Origin: an uncultured Pelagibacteraceae bacterium | Lineage (GTDB): Bacteria > Pseudomonadota > Alphaproteobacteria > Pelagibacterales > Pelagibacteraceae | DNA length: 56,562 bases | Assembly (NCBI GenBank): GCA_902581585.1 | Contig: CACHPB010000008.1 | Span: forward strand, 1 to 56,562 | Direction: 5' to 3' | Shown: positions 1 to 8,055 of the stretch, piece after piece | Position numbering within the stretch: position 1 is the stretch's first letter | Layout: every line of letters begins with the position of its first letter | Notes under the pieces: model-generated | What the model saw: only the letters and a program-made list of their open reading frames with translations | Told to the model about the DNA's origin: nothing | Database searches by the model: none | Made by a program: the position numbers and the translations under genes

Positions 1-1
1 G

Positions 2-400
2 AACAAAGAGATTGTTTCCCGACATCCATTTCCTGGTCCTGGTCTTGCAATTAGAATGCCTGGTAATATATCTAAAGAAAAAATCAAAATTTTAAAAGAA
101 GCAGATAATTATTTCATAAAATCGTTAAAGGATAATAATTTGTATGACAAAATCTGGCAAGCATATGCTGCTTTACTCCCAGTAAAAACGGTAGGAGTTA
201 TGGGTGATAATAGAACCTATGAATACGTTTGTTTGCTGAGAGCAATTACATCTGAAGATGGTATGACCGCAGATTTTTTTCAATTTAATAAAACCTTTAT
301 GCAATCAGTATCTAACCAAATTATAAATAATATAAGAGGAATAAATAGAGTTGTTTATGATATAACATCTAAGCCTCCAAGTACTATTGAATTGGAATAA
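2..400 (+). CDS. guaA: GMP synthase (glutamine-hydrolysing), C-terminal end
   Basis: Partial gene: the reading frame is open from base 2, so the N-terminal amidotransferase and most of the ATP-pyrophosphatase domain lie outside the window. The frame begins with [18 protein letters not shown], the highly conserved RHPFPGPG motif at the start of the GuaA C-terminal dimerisation domain, and ends with PPSTIELE, matching the family's usual PPATIEWE-type terminus. GuaA converts XMP to GMP in purine synthesis in the cytoplasm. An internal ATG at 56 is not the start because the homology runs through it without a break. gloA follows after 22 bases on the same strand. Confidence 0.97.
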   Translation, partial: NKEIVSRHPFPGPGLAIRMPGNISKEKIKILKEADNYFIKSLKDNNLYDKIWQAYAALLPVKTVGVMGDNRTYEYVCLLRAITSEDGMTADFFQFNKTFMQSVSNQIINNIRGINRVVYDITSKPPSTIELE

Positions 401-422
401 TAAGACTATATAAGTTAATTAT

Positions 423-842
423 ATGAAATATTTACACACAATGATTAGAGTCTCTAACATAGAGGAGTCATTAAGATTTTTCTGTGAAGGGTTAGGTCTT
501 AAAGAAACAAGAAGAAAAGACAGTGAAAAGGGCAGGTATACTTTAGTATTTCTTGCTGCTCCAGATGATGAGAAAGCTGAAATAGAATTAACATACAATT
601 GGGATGGAGATAGTTTGGGTGATGGTTCAAGAAACTTTGGACATTTAGCTTACAGAGTTGAAAATATATATGAAACTTGCCAAAGATTAAAAGACATGGG
701 TTATACAATTAACAGACCACCAAGAGATGGCCATATGGCATTTGTGAGATCTCCAGATAAAATTTCTGTTGAAATACTTCAAGATGGTTACTTGGAACCA
801 ATAGAGCCTTGGAAATCTATGGAAAATACAGGCACTTGGTAA
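423..842 (+). CDS. gloA: Lactoylglutathione lyase (glyoxalase I)
   Basis: The 139-residue protein is a single VOC-fold domain of normal glyoxalase I length. It converts the methylglyoxal-glutathione hemithioacetal to S-lactoylglutathione in the cytoplasm. The four expected metal ligands can be read: His5 (KYLHTMIRV), Glu55 (EIELTYNW), His74 (FGHLAYRV) and Glu117 (SVEIL). The pattern IELTYNW is typical of the short Ni/Co-type bacterial enzymes. Its thiol cofactor can be made locally, since gshA and gshB are both in this window (36882-39087). It lies 22 bases after guaA and 9 before panB, so the three may be co-transcribed. Confidence 0.93.
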   Translation: MKYLHTMIRVSNIEESLRFFCEGLGLKETRRKDSEKGRYTLVFLAAPDDEKAEIELTYNWDGDSLGDGSRNFGHLAYRVENIYETCQRLKDMGYTINRPPRDGHMAFVRSPDKISVEILQDGYLEPIEPWKSMENTGTW

Positions 843-851
843 TAAATATTT

Positions 852-1631
852 ATGCCTTCGAAAATAAGCAGGCTTATATTAAAAAAAAAAAATAAGTCAA
901 AAATAGTCTGCTTAACAGCCTACTCGAAAAATATTGCTGAAGAAGTTGATAAATACACAGACCTTATACTAGTTGGAGATTCTTTGGGCTCTGTTTTGTA
1001 TAATTTTTATACGACAAGAAAAGTAAATCTATCTATGATGATTGAACATTCCAAAAGTGTAAGAAAAGGAGTAAAAAAAAGTTTAATGATTGTAGATATG
1101 CCATTTAATACTTATAAAAATAAATCGCAGGCGCTAAAAAATTGTAAAAAAATCATCAAAGAAACTAAATGCGATGGAATCAAATTAGAAGGAGGAAGCA
1201 AGATCAAAGATATAATTAAACATTTAGTAAAAAATAAAATCCCAGTAATGGGCCACATAGGTATAACACCACAGTCTCAAAGAGGTAAATTTAGATATAA
1301 AGGCAAGAATGAAAAAGAAAAAAAAAATTTATTAAACGATTCAAAAATCTTAGAAGAAGCAGGTGTTTTTGCTATTGTACTAGAATGTATTGAGAAAAAA
1401 CTTTCAAAAAAAATTACTGAGACGATTGAAATTCCTACAATAGGAATTGGCTCATCAAAGTTTTGTGATGGTCAGATTTTAGTTTTAGACGATTTATTAG
1501 GTTTGACTAATAGTAAAATAAAATTCGTTAAGAAATATGCTAATTTTAAAAGTAATATTAGAAATGCAGTTAAAAAATTTGGGTCAGATGTGAAAAGAGG
1601 TTCATATCCATCATTAAAGCATTCTTACTAA
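852..1631 (+). CDS. panB: 3-methyl-2-oxobutanoate hydroxymethyltransferase
   Basis: PanB transfers a hydroxymethyl group from methylenetetrahydrofolate to 2-oxoisovalerate, giving ketopantoate for pantothenate and coenzyme A. At 259 residues it has the usual length. Visible family motifs are KIVCLTAYS near the N-terminus, LVGDSLG (metal-binding Asp), DMPFNTY (second metal Asp), GIKLEGG, GHIGITPQS and the VLECI segment with the catalytic-base Glu. The protein is unusually Lys-rich. No panC or panE is next to it; the following gene is on the other strand and overlaps its end by 4 bases. The rest of the pathway, if present, is elsewhere. Confidence 0.95.
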   Translation: MPSKISRLILKKKNKSKIVCLTAYSKNIAEEVDKYTDLILVGDSLGSVLYNFYTTRKVNLSMMIEHSKSVRKGVKKSLMIVDMPFNTYKNKSQALKNCKKIIKETKCDGIKLEGGSKIKDIIKHLVKNKIPVMGHIGITPQSQRGKFRYKGKNEKEKKNLLNDSKILEEAGVFAIVLECIEKKLSKKITETIEIPTIGIGSSKFCDGQILVLDDLLGLTNSKIKFVKKYANFKSNIRNAVKKFGSDVKRGSYPSLKHSY

Positions 1632-2242
1632 AAATACTTTTTAAATTCCTCATTAATTTTTAGAATTTCTAAGTCAACAAGTCCTCCAATAATAAGCTGT
1701 ATTGCAAGTATAAGAATAACTGCTATTCCAATATAGACGACCCATAAATGTTTCTGAATATAATTAGCTAAATAAGTGGCCATAGCACCTGTGAGGACTA
1801 CAGATAAAATTAAACCAAAAATCATAAACCCAAAGTTACCCTTAGAAGCACCAACAACACCTATAACATTATCAAAACTAATTGTTATATCTGCGAAAAG
1901 GACTTTATACATACCCTTTGCAAATGAAGGTTCTAAGGATTTTTTTGTTGGTGATTTAATTTGTCTCTGAGCTTGTAAAAGATCTTTTCTAAGATCATTT
2001 ACTATCCAAATTAGAAGCAAACCTCCAAGAATTTTTATGAAGTAAAATTTGAATAAATAGGTCGCAAATACTGCAAATAAAACTTTAAAAATTAAAGCTC
2101 CGACCACTCCCCAAAATATGATTTTTTTTCTATTCTTTGGGACAAAATTAGCCGCAATTAGACCAATTATTATTGCGTTATCAGCTGCCAATATAATATC
2201 TATAAAGATAATTTGCAGTAAAATAATGGCTTCTTCAATCAA
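1628..2242 (-). CDS. TerC/YjbE-family integral membrane protein
   Basis: The 204-residue protein has about six to seven hydrophobic segments and the two TerC signature segments: DIILAADNAI near residue 17 and DITISFDNVIGV near residue 118, each with paired acidic residues inside the membrane. TerC proteins are linked to tellurite resistance in some bacteria and more generally to metal ion (often manganese) export and membrane protein metalation; the short YjbE type seen here has no established substrate in this group. Its 3' end overlaps panB by 4 bases (convergent). Its start faces dctP across a 114-base divergent spacer. Confidence 0.88.
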   Translation of the reverse strand: MIEEAIILLQIIFIDIILAADNAIIIGLIAANFVPKNRKKIIFWGVVGALIFKVLFAVFATYLFKFYFIKILGGLLLIWIVNDLRKDLLQAQRQIKSPTKKSLEPSFAKGMYKVLFADITISFDNVIGVVGASKGNFGFMIFGLILSVVLTGAMATYLANYIQKHLWVVYIGIAVILILAIQLIIGGLVDLEILKINEEFKKYF

Positions 2243-2314
2243 GATAACAATATAATAGTAACAATTTCAAATTTTTCAATAAAACATGGGAAAATTTTTA
2301 TTGATTTAATAAAT

Positions 2315-2334
2315 AATACATAATGAGATGTATT
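2315..2334 (+). promoter_or_regulatory. Small hairpin in the dctP leader
   Basis: An inverted repeat AATACAT / ATGTATT with a 6-base loop is followed by a T run at 2333-2338. It lies in the divergent spacer between the TerC gene and dctP, about 12 bases before the dctP ribosome binding site. A 7-bp A+T-rich stem is weak. It may be a leader structure or chance; no promoter could be assigned with confidence in this spacer. Confidence 0.25.
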
Positions 2335-2346
2335 TTTTAAAAATTA

Positions 2347-2352
2347 AGGAGG
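2347..2352 (+). promoter_or_regulatory. Strong Shine-Dalgarno site of dctP
   Basis: AGGAGG lies four bases before the ATG of dctP at 2357. A full-length anti-16S match is uncommon in this window, where most starts have no clear site. Together with the hairpin behind the gene it fits a highly translated periplasmic binding protein. Confidence 0.75.
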
Positions 2353-2356
2353 ATTA

Positions 2357-3328
2357 ATGAAAATTTTAAAAACTTTGTTTTCTATTTTATTTTCTGTTTT
2401 GTTAGTAGCAAATGCAAATGCTTCTGAAAAGTGGGATATGGCTTTAGCTTATGGTGCGAGCAACTTTCACTCAGCAAATGCAGCAGAATTTGCTAAAAAT
2501 GTTTCAGAGAAAAGTGGAGGAAAACTTACAATTGTTACACATCCTGGTGGATCATTATTTAAAGGTGGAGAAATCTTTAGAGCGGTAAGAACTGGTCAAG
2601 CACAGATGGGCGAAAGATTTATGTCAGCATTGGGAAAAGTTGACCCTATTCTTGAAATTGACTCACAACCTTTTTTAGCAACTTCATATGACGATGCTAT
2701 GAAACTTTATCAAGCTTCAAAGCCAGCAATCATTGAAAGTTTAAACCAAAAAGGATTAGTATTTTTATATGCTGTGCCATGGCCAGCACAAGGATTATAT
2801 AGCAAAAATGAAATCAATAGTGTTTCAGATCTAGAAGGTTTAAAATTTAGAGCTTATAATTCTGCAACAATTAGAATTGCAGAGCTTACAGGTATGGCTC
2901 CAACTAAAATTGAAGCGGCTGAAATCAGTCAAGCATTTTCAACCGGAGCAGTTGAAAGTATGATTACATCGCCAACAACTGGTAAAAATAGCAAAATATG
3001 GGAGAACGGTGTTAAATATTTCTATGACATCGCTGCTTGGTTCCCAAAAAATATGGTTGTTGCACATAGAGGATCTTGGAATAAACTAGATGCTGATACT
3101 CAAATGCTAATTAAAAGAGAAGCTGCTGCTGCAGAAGAAAAAGGTTGGATGCTTTCTAGAGTTGGAAATATAGAAGATAAAAAAGCTCTAGCTGCTGCAG
3201 GAATGGTAGTAGGCAAAGTAAATGCTGATTTAGAAAAACATTTCCAAAAAGTTGGAAAAAAAATGGCAAAAGAATGGAAGAAAAAAGCTGGCAAAACAGG
3301 TGCTAGCGTACTTGCCGCATACAAATAA
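2357..3328 (+). CDS. dctP: TRAP transporter substrate-binding protein (DctP family)
   Basis: The 323-residue periplasmic solute receptor has a clear Sec signal peptide ending near NANASEKW (residues about 1-22). The TRAP receptor fold is shown by PGGSLFKGGEIFRAVRTGQ, by LEGLKFRAYNS with the conserved Arg that grips the substrate carboxylate, and by AEISQAFSTGAVESMI. It delivers an organic acid to DctQM. dctQ and dctM follow on the same strand, with a hairpin after dctP. The ligand cannot be read from sequence; the nearby pxpABC genes make pyroglutamate (5-oxoproline) a reasonable guess. The C-terminus is rich in Lys and Ala. Confidence 0.95.
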   Translation: MKILKTLFSILFSVLLVANANASEKWDMALAYGASNFHSANAAEFAKNVSEKSGGKLTIVTHPGGSLFKGGEIFRAVRTGQAQMGERFMSALGKVDPILEIDSQPFLATSYDDAMKLYQASKPAIIESLNQKGLVFLYAVPWPAQGLYSKNEINSVSDLEGLKFRAYNSATIRIAELTGMAPTKIEAAEISQAFSTGAVESMITSPTTGKNSKIWENGVKYFYDIAAWFPKNMVVAHRGSWNKLDADTQMLIKREAAAAEEKGWMLSRVGNIEDKKALAAAGMVVGKVNADLEKHFQKVGKKMAKEWKKKAGKTGASVLAAYK

Positions 3329-3341
3329 AATAAATATAATT

Positions 3342-3371
3342 AAAAAGGCTGTTTAAAAAAACAGCCTTTTT
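3342..3371 (+). terminator. Hairpin with T run between dctP and dctQ
   Basis: A 13-bp perfect stem (3342-3354 with 3359-3371, core GGCTGTTT/AAACAGCC) with a 4-base loop runs into T residues immediately before the dctQ ATG at 3373. It looks like an intrinsic terminator or mRNA 3'-end stabiliser placed between the receptor gene and the membrane genes. This is a common way to give much more receptor than permease. Here the left A tract and right T tract are also part of the stem, so it would also work in reverse. Confidence 0.8.
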
Positions 3372-3372
3372 T

Positions 3373-3858
3373 ATGTTACAGAAATTAAATAAATCATTAA
3401 ATAATATTTATAATTATTCAGGATATATAGCTGCAGTTTTTTTAATTCTTATTGCAGTTTTTATATTAACCGGAATTGCATCTAGAATTTTCGGTTTTTA
3501 CATAAGGGGGTTAGCTGAATACTCAGGGTATTGTATGGCTGCCTCATCTTTTTTTGCTCTTTCATATACATTCGTAAATGGGGGTCATATAAGAATCACA
3601 TTATTTTTAGAAAAGTCTACGGGTTTTAAAAAAAAATTTTTAGAAGTTTGGAGCTTAGTCGTCACAACAATATTTGCAGGTTATATGTCATATTATTTTA
3701 TCAAAATGTTAAAAATCTCATACGAGTTTGAGGAAAGAAGCGAAGGTGCTGATGAAATTTTAATATGGATACCTCAATGTAGCGTCGCTATTGGAGCAAC
3801 ACTTTTTTTTATATGTGCCTTTCATCTACTAATCTTAAAAATTAATAATAATGATTGA
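3373..3858 (+). CDS. dctQ: TRAP transporter small permease (DctQ family)
   Basis: The 161-residue protein has four predicted membrane helices (about residues 17-37, 50-66, 90-112 and 134-153), as expected for DctQ. The motif GGHIRITLFLEK between helices 2 and 3 is the typical DctQ 'GxHxR' segment. It pairs with DctM and is needed for Na+-driven uptake. Its ATG is two bases beyond the stem of the dctP/dctQ hairpin, so no normal leader exists: translation presumably depends on read-through transcripts. It overlaps dctM by 8 bases. Confidence 0.92.
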   Translation: MLQKLNKSLNNIYNYSGYIAAVFLILIAVFILTGIASRIFGFYIRGLAEYSGYCMAASSFFALSYTFVNGGHIRITLFLEKSTGFKKKFLEVWSLVVTTIFAGYMSYYFIKMLKISYEFEERSEGADEILIWIPQCSVAIGATLFFICAFHLLILKINNND

Positions 3859-5161
3859 AATTTTATTAGCTATTTTTTTTATTACAGTTTTACTACTTTT
3901 TTTAAGCTCTGGAATATGGGTAGCAATAAGCATGATTGGTGTTTCTTCTATTGGAATGATTTTATTTACTTCTCGACCAGTTGGAGATGCGATGGCCACA
4001 ACAATTTGGGGTGCATCATCATCATGGACTCTGACTGCTTTGCCTCTTTTTGTATGGATGGGAGAAATTTTATTTAGGACTAAATTATCTGAAAATTTAT
4101 TTGAGGGACTGGCTCCTTGGTTACAGAAACTTCCTGGAGGTTTAATACATGTCAATGTTGTTGGATGTGCATTGTTTGCAGCTATATCTGGATCCTCAGC
4201 TGCAACAGTCGCTACAGTTGGAAAAATGTCAATTCCAGAGTTAAGAAAAAGAAAATATCCTGAAAAAATTTTACTTGGAAGTCTTGCGGGCTCTGGAACA
4301 TTAGGATTACTAATCCCTCCTTCAATTATTCTAATTATTTATGGAGTAACTGTTCAAGAGTCTATTGCTAAACTATTTATAGCTGGAATAATTCCTGGAA
4401 TAATGATTGCTCTGATTTTTATGGGCTATGTAATCATTTGGTCTTTGTTAAATAAAAATAAAATGCCGTTAACTGAAGAAAATTACTCATTTTTAAATAA
4501 ATTAAGTAAATCAAAACAGTTAATACCTGTAATTTTATTAATCCTTGGTGTAATTGGCTCTATTTATACTGGAATTGCAACAGCAACTGAAGCAGCATCT
4601 CTGGGTGTTGTGGGAGCTTTAATACTTTCTTATTTTCAAAAAAGTTTAAACTTAAAAACTTTTAAAGAATCTTTACTTGGTGCAACAAAAACCTCGTGCA
4701 TGATTGCATTCATACTAGCTGGAGCAACATTTTTATCACTCGCTATGGGATTTACTGGCCTTCCTAGAAATCTAGCAATTTGGATACAAAATATGGAATT
4801 ATCACCATATGTTTTAATTTTCGTATTAATGATTTTTTATATAATTTTAGGGATGTTTCTTGATGGAATATCAGCAGTTGTACTTACAATGGCTATTATC
4901 GAACCTATGATTAGGCAGGCTGGTTTTGATATGATTTGGTTTGGTATATTTTTAGTTATAGTTGTTGAAATGGCTCAAATTACTCCTCCAGTTGGTTTTA
5001 ATTTATTTGTTTTGCAAGGTATGGCTAACAAAGATATGGGCTACATCGCCAAAAGTGCATTTCCGTTATTCTTGTTGATGATATTTGCGGTAATCTTAAT
5101 TGTTTTGTTTCCTCAAATCGCCTTATGGATGCCTGAGCAAATGATTCAAAATATAAACTAA
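3851..5161 (+). CDS. dctM: TRAP transporter large permease (DctM family)
   Basis: The 436-residue protein has about twelve hydrophobic helices and is of standard DctM length. Family segments include AISGSSAATVATVGKMSIPEL, GSLAGSGTLGLLIPPSI, ATEAASLGVVGA and the second-half ITPPVGFNLFVLQG. It is the translocation subunit, coupling organic acid uptake to the sodium gradient. Its start overlaps the end of dctQ, and its stop overlaps the stop of the convergent TPR gene by 4 bases. No third-party domain or fusion is seen. Confidence 0.95.
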   Translation: MIEILLAIFFITVLLLFLSSGIWVAISMIGVSSIGMILFTSRPVGDAMATTIWGASSSWTLTALPLFVWMGEILFRTKLSENLFEGLAPWLQKLPGGLIHVNVVGCALFAAISGSSAATVATVGKMSIPELRKRKYPEKILLGSLAGSGTLGLLIPPSIILIIYGVTVQESIAKLFIAGIIPGIMIALIFMGYVIIWSLLNKNKMPLTEENYSFLNKLSKSKQLIPVILLILGVIGSIYTGIATATEAASLGVVGALILSYFQKSLNLKTFKESLLGATKTSCMIAFILAGATFLSLAMGFTGLPRNLAIWIQNMELSPYVLIFVLMIFYIILGMFLDGISAVVLTMAIIEPMIRQAGFDMIWFGIFLVIVVEMAQITPPVGFNLFVLQGMANKDMGYIAKSAFPLFLLMIFAVILIVLFPQIALWMPEQMIQNIN

Positions 5162-5643
5162 TATTTTGATTTTTTTGATCCGTCTATAATATCTTTTAAT
5201 TCTTGATACTCTTCACAATTACAACTTTTTAAAACTTCTAATCTTTCATTTGCCAAATCTATTCTGTTTGTTACGACATATAATTCACCTAAGTATTCAT
5301 TTATTCCAACATGATTTGGTTCAACTTGTAAACCTAGTAAATAATATTTCTCTCCAGCTTCAAAATCTCCAAGTTTTCTGGTTGTAAAACCTAAATAATT
5401 CAAAGTATCGGCTTGTAATGGTTTTTTTTTATCTAATTCTAATAAAATTTTTTGGGCTTTTTTATATCTTTTTAAAGCCTTATCCATTTTATCTTTTGAC
5501 TCATATTTTTTTGCAGCCTCAATCAATTTTACTGCATTTTTATAATTTGGTTTTTTATCTGATGAGGTTGTTCCAGCTGCAAAAGACTGAGTAGCAAAGG
5601 TTAAAAGTAAAAAAAAGGTTAAATATATTTTAATAATCTTCAT
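5158..5643 (-). CDS. Exported tetratricopeptide-repeat protein
   Basis: The 161-residue protein has an N-terminal signal peptide (about residues 1-22, ending near SFAAG). It then has two to three TPR-like helical pairs: KLIEAAKKYESKDKMDKALKRY, then ADTLNYLGFTTRKLGDFEAGEKYYLLGLQVEP, then NEYLGELYVVTNRIDLANERL. It is probably a periplasmic scaffold; no enzymatic motif is seen. The last third carries a CNC motif and a charged tail. It lies downstream of pxpA on the minus strand with a 4-base overlap, so it is likely co-transcribed. Its specific function is unknown. Confidence 0.8.
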   Translation of the reverse strand: MKIIKIYLTFFLLLTFATQSFAAGTTSSDKKPNYKNAVKLIEAAKKYESKDKMDKALKRYKKAQKILLELDKKKPLQADTLNYLGFTTRKLGDFEAGEKYYLLGLQVEPNHVGINEYLGELYVVTNRIDLANERLEVLKSCNCEEYQELKDIIDGSKKSKY

Positions 5644-6413
5644 AAAAATTTACTCATTTTATTTAAAGGTTTTAAATTTAAATTATTTTCTAATAAATTT
5701 TGTTTTACAAACATTGCAGTTTCTAATGAACTCTTATTATCTCCATGTATGCAGACTGAGTCAATTTCACAAGGTATTTGTTTACCACTGTGACAATTAA
5801 GGGTTTGGTTTTTAACCATATTCAATACATGATTTTTAGCTTGGGTGGGATCTGTTATTAAAGCATGATCTTTTGTTCTAGAAACAAGCGTTCCATCATC
5901 TTCATAATTTCTGTCGGCAAATATTTCACAGGCAATTTTCATATTAAGTTTTTTTGCTGCTATTTCCATTTTAGAACCAGTAGGTACTAAATAAATGATA
6001 TCTTTATCAATTTGGTATATTGATTTAGCTAAAGTTGTAGCTAGGTCTAAGTCCTCACATGCCATATTATTCAACGCACCATGCGGTTTAATATGTGAAA
6101 CCTTTTCTCCTTGTAGATTAGCTATATTTTGTAATATCTCATATTGATCAATAATTAGTTTATTTACTTCACTAGCCGAAAGGTTCATTCTTTTACGTCC
6201 AAAATTTTCAGGATCATTGAATGATGGGTGTGCTCCAATACTAACATGATTTTCTTTAGAAATTTTCACCACCTCATGCATTGTCTGCTCATCTCCTGCA
6301 TGATATCCACATGCCACATTAGCAGAATTTACAATTTTGAGTAGTTCAGGATCATTTTCATTTGAATGATGCTTTGATTTTTCACCTAAATCGCAATTTA
6401 AATTAATTTCCAT
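5640..6413 (-). CDS. pxpA: 5-oxoprolinase subunit A (LamB/YcsF family)
   Basis: PxpA with PxpB and PxpC hydrolyses 5-oxoproline (pyroglutamate) to glutamate using ATP. The family opening INLNCDLGE and the motifs NVACGYHAGD, IGAHPSFND, VSHIKPHGALNN and VCIHGDN are all present. The in-frame Met at 6437 would add eight residues (MLYFKLLS) not typical of the family and would leave only three bases to pxpB, so the start at 6413 (257 residues) is preferred. It is divergent from pxpB with 27 bases between starts, and overlaps the downstream TPR gene by 4 bases. A divergent arrangement of pxpA and pxpBC is less common than a single pxpBCA operon. Confidence 0.9.
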   Translation of the reverse strand: MEINLNCDLGEKSKHHSNENDPELLKIVNSANVACGYHAGDEQTMHEVVKISKENHVSIGAHPSFNDPENFGRKRMNLSASEVNKLIIDQYEILQNIANLQGEKVSHIKPHGALNNMACEDLDLATTLAKSIYQIDKDIIYLVPTGSKMEIAAKKLNMKIACEIFADRNYEDDGTLVSRTKDHALITDPTQAKNHVLNMVKNQTLNCHSGKQIPCEIDSVCIHGDNKSSLETAMFVKQNLLENNLNLKPLNKMSKFL

Positions 6414-6440
6414 ACTTAATAGCTTAAAGTATAACATGGC

Positions 6441-7115
6441 ATGATAAAAAATATATCAAATCTTGGTGACGCAGCTTTATACTGTGACTTTGGAAATGAT
6501 GTAAACAGGGAAATAAATTTAAATGTAATCCAATTTTTTAAAAATATAAAGAAAAGTAATATCCCTGGTATTACAAATATTACACCAAGTTATAATAAAT
6601 TAATAATTAGTTTTGACCTAAATATTACTAACTTTGATAAAATTAAAACAGAAGTTGAACAATTAAATTTCAAAAATGAAATAGTGAATGAAGGTAATCT
6701 CATTAAAATACCTGTCTGCTGTGAAAACGATTTTGCTCTTGATATAAAAAGATTAGAAAAATTGTTAAATCTTGAAAAAGAGGAAATTTATAAAAAATTT
6801 TTTTCTAAAAAATATTATTGTTATATGACAGGATTTATTGCTGGTATGCCATTTTTGGGAGATTTGAGTGATTCATTATATGCTAGACGTTTAGACACAC
6901 CAAGGGTTAAAGTACCAAAAAACTCTATAGGATTAACAGAACAATTTTGTAATATTTATACATTTGAAAGTCCTGGTGGATGGAACATAATTGGAAAAAC
7001 CCCTTTAGATATATTTAACAATAAAAATAACACTTCACCAAATTTAATTAATCCAGGTGATACGATATCATTTTTTCAAATATCAAAATCAGAATTCGAG
7101 AAAAAATATGGCTGA
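6441..7115 (+). CDS. pxpB: 5-oxoprolinase subunit B (KipI/allophanate hydrolase subunit 1 family)
   Basis: The 224-residue protein matches the AHS1/KipI family: GDAALYCDFG at the N-terminus, IPVCCENDFALDI in the middle, then the hallmark YMTGFIAGMPFLGDL, ARRLDTPRVKVPKNSIGLT and ESPGGWNIIGKTP. It forms the ATP-dependent pyroglutamate-opening complex with PxpC and PxpA. It overlaps pxpC by 8 bases (ATGGCTGA), indicating translational coupling. It is the first gene of a tight plus-strand run that continues to 12637. Confidence 0.92.
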   Translation: MIKNISNLGDAALYCDFGNDVNREINLNVIQFFKNIKKSNIPGITNITPSYNKLIISFDLNITNFDKIKTEVEQLNFKNEIVNEGNLIKIPVCCENDFALDIKRLEKLLNLEKEEIYKKFFSKKYYCYMTGFIAGMPFLGDLSDSLYARRLDTPRVKVPKNSIGLTEQFCNIYTFESPGGWNIIGKTPLDIFNNKNNTSPNLINPGDTISFFQISKSEFEKKYG

Positions 7116-8055
7116 AAATTATTTTGAGGTTTTAAGACCTGGCATAAATACAACTTTCCAAGATAATGGTAGAAAAAACTACTATCACATAGGAATACCT
7201 TTTAGTGGTGCGATGGATAATAGAAATTTTGTTATAGCTAATGCTATATCAAATAATAAAAAAAATAGTCCTGTTATAGAATTTGCACTCCAAGGGCCAA
7301 AATTGAGATACAAAGGAGATAAAGTTTATTTTAATGTCACTGGTGATGTAAACTTTCAAATATTAAGAAAAAATAAAATAGACGAAGGGGTTTGTTATCA
7401 AAATCTTGTTTTAGAAAATAATGATTGTTTAGATCTAATATCCACTAATAAATCTGTTTATGGTTATTTATCTATAAATGCATCATTTAAAATAGATTTT
7501 TATCTTGATAGTTACTCAGTAAATACGAAAGCAGAAATTGGTGCTAACAATGGGAAAATCTTACAAAAAAATCAAATAATTAAAATAGAAAATATTACAA
7601 AAAAATATTCTTTGAATAAATTAGATTACATAAATTCAAAAATTGAAAATATTAGAGTAATAAAAGGACCACACTTCGATTATTTTTCTAAAACTGCAAA
7701 AGAATTATTTTTTAAAGAAAAATTTAGAATAACAAAATTGACAGATAGAATGGGAATTAGATTAGATGGACCAAAAATTGAAAACATAAAATATACAAAC
7801 ATCAAATCTGAGGGATTAGTTAAAGGAACTATTCAAATAACAGCTGATGGTGATCCAATTGTTATGCTTTCGGATCATGGAACTATTGGTGGTTATCCTA
7901 AAATTGGAGTTGTTATAAGTGCTGATTACGATAAGCTAGTTCAAATACCACCTGGAAGTAAAATAAAATTTAAAGAAATCAATTTAAAAGATGCTGAGAC
8001 TATTTACAAACTTTATGAAATGGAAACCCAAAATTTAATATCTAAAACTAAATGA
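7108..8055 (+). CDS. pxpC: 5-oxoprolinase subunit C (KipA/allophanate hydrolase subunit 2 family)
   Basis: The 315-residue protein matches the AHS2/KipA family: EVLRPGINTTFQDNGRKNYY, GIPFSGAMDNRNFVIAN, the middle TDRMGIRLDGP, and the C-terminal PIVMLSDHGTIGGYPKIGVV. The longer frame from 7057 begins deep inside pxpB with non-family residues; ATG 7108, overlapping the pxpB stop by 8 bases, gives the expected N-terminus. With PxpA and PxpB it makes glutamate from 5-oxoproline. Its end overlaps the next gene by 4 bases (ATGA). Confidence 0.92.
   Translation: MAENYFEVLRPGINTTFQDNGRKNYYHIGIPFSGAMDNRNFVIANAISNNKKNSPVIEFALQGPKLRYKGDKVYFNVTGDVNFQILRKNKIDEGVCYQNLVLENNDCLDLISTNKSVYGYLSINASFKIDFYLDSYSVNTKAEIGANNGKILQKNQIIKIENITKKYSLNKLDYINSKIENIRVIKGPHFDYFSKTAKELFFKEKFRITKLTDRMGIRLDGPKIENIKYTNIKSEGLVKGTIQITADGDPIVMLSDHGTIGGYPKIGVVISADYDKLVQIPPGSKIKFKEINLKDAETIYKLYEMETQNLISKTK

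Noticed and set aside
3835..4155. 106-codon minus-strand frame over the dctM start
   Set aside because: It lies wholly opposite a clear DctM coding region and has no family likeness; a shadow frame.
7057..7107. Longer pxpC frame starting at 7057
   Set aside because: The extra 17 residues lie inside pxpB and do not fit the family; ATG 7108 overlapping the pxpB stop fits both the family and the local overlap style.
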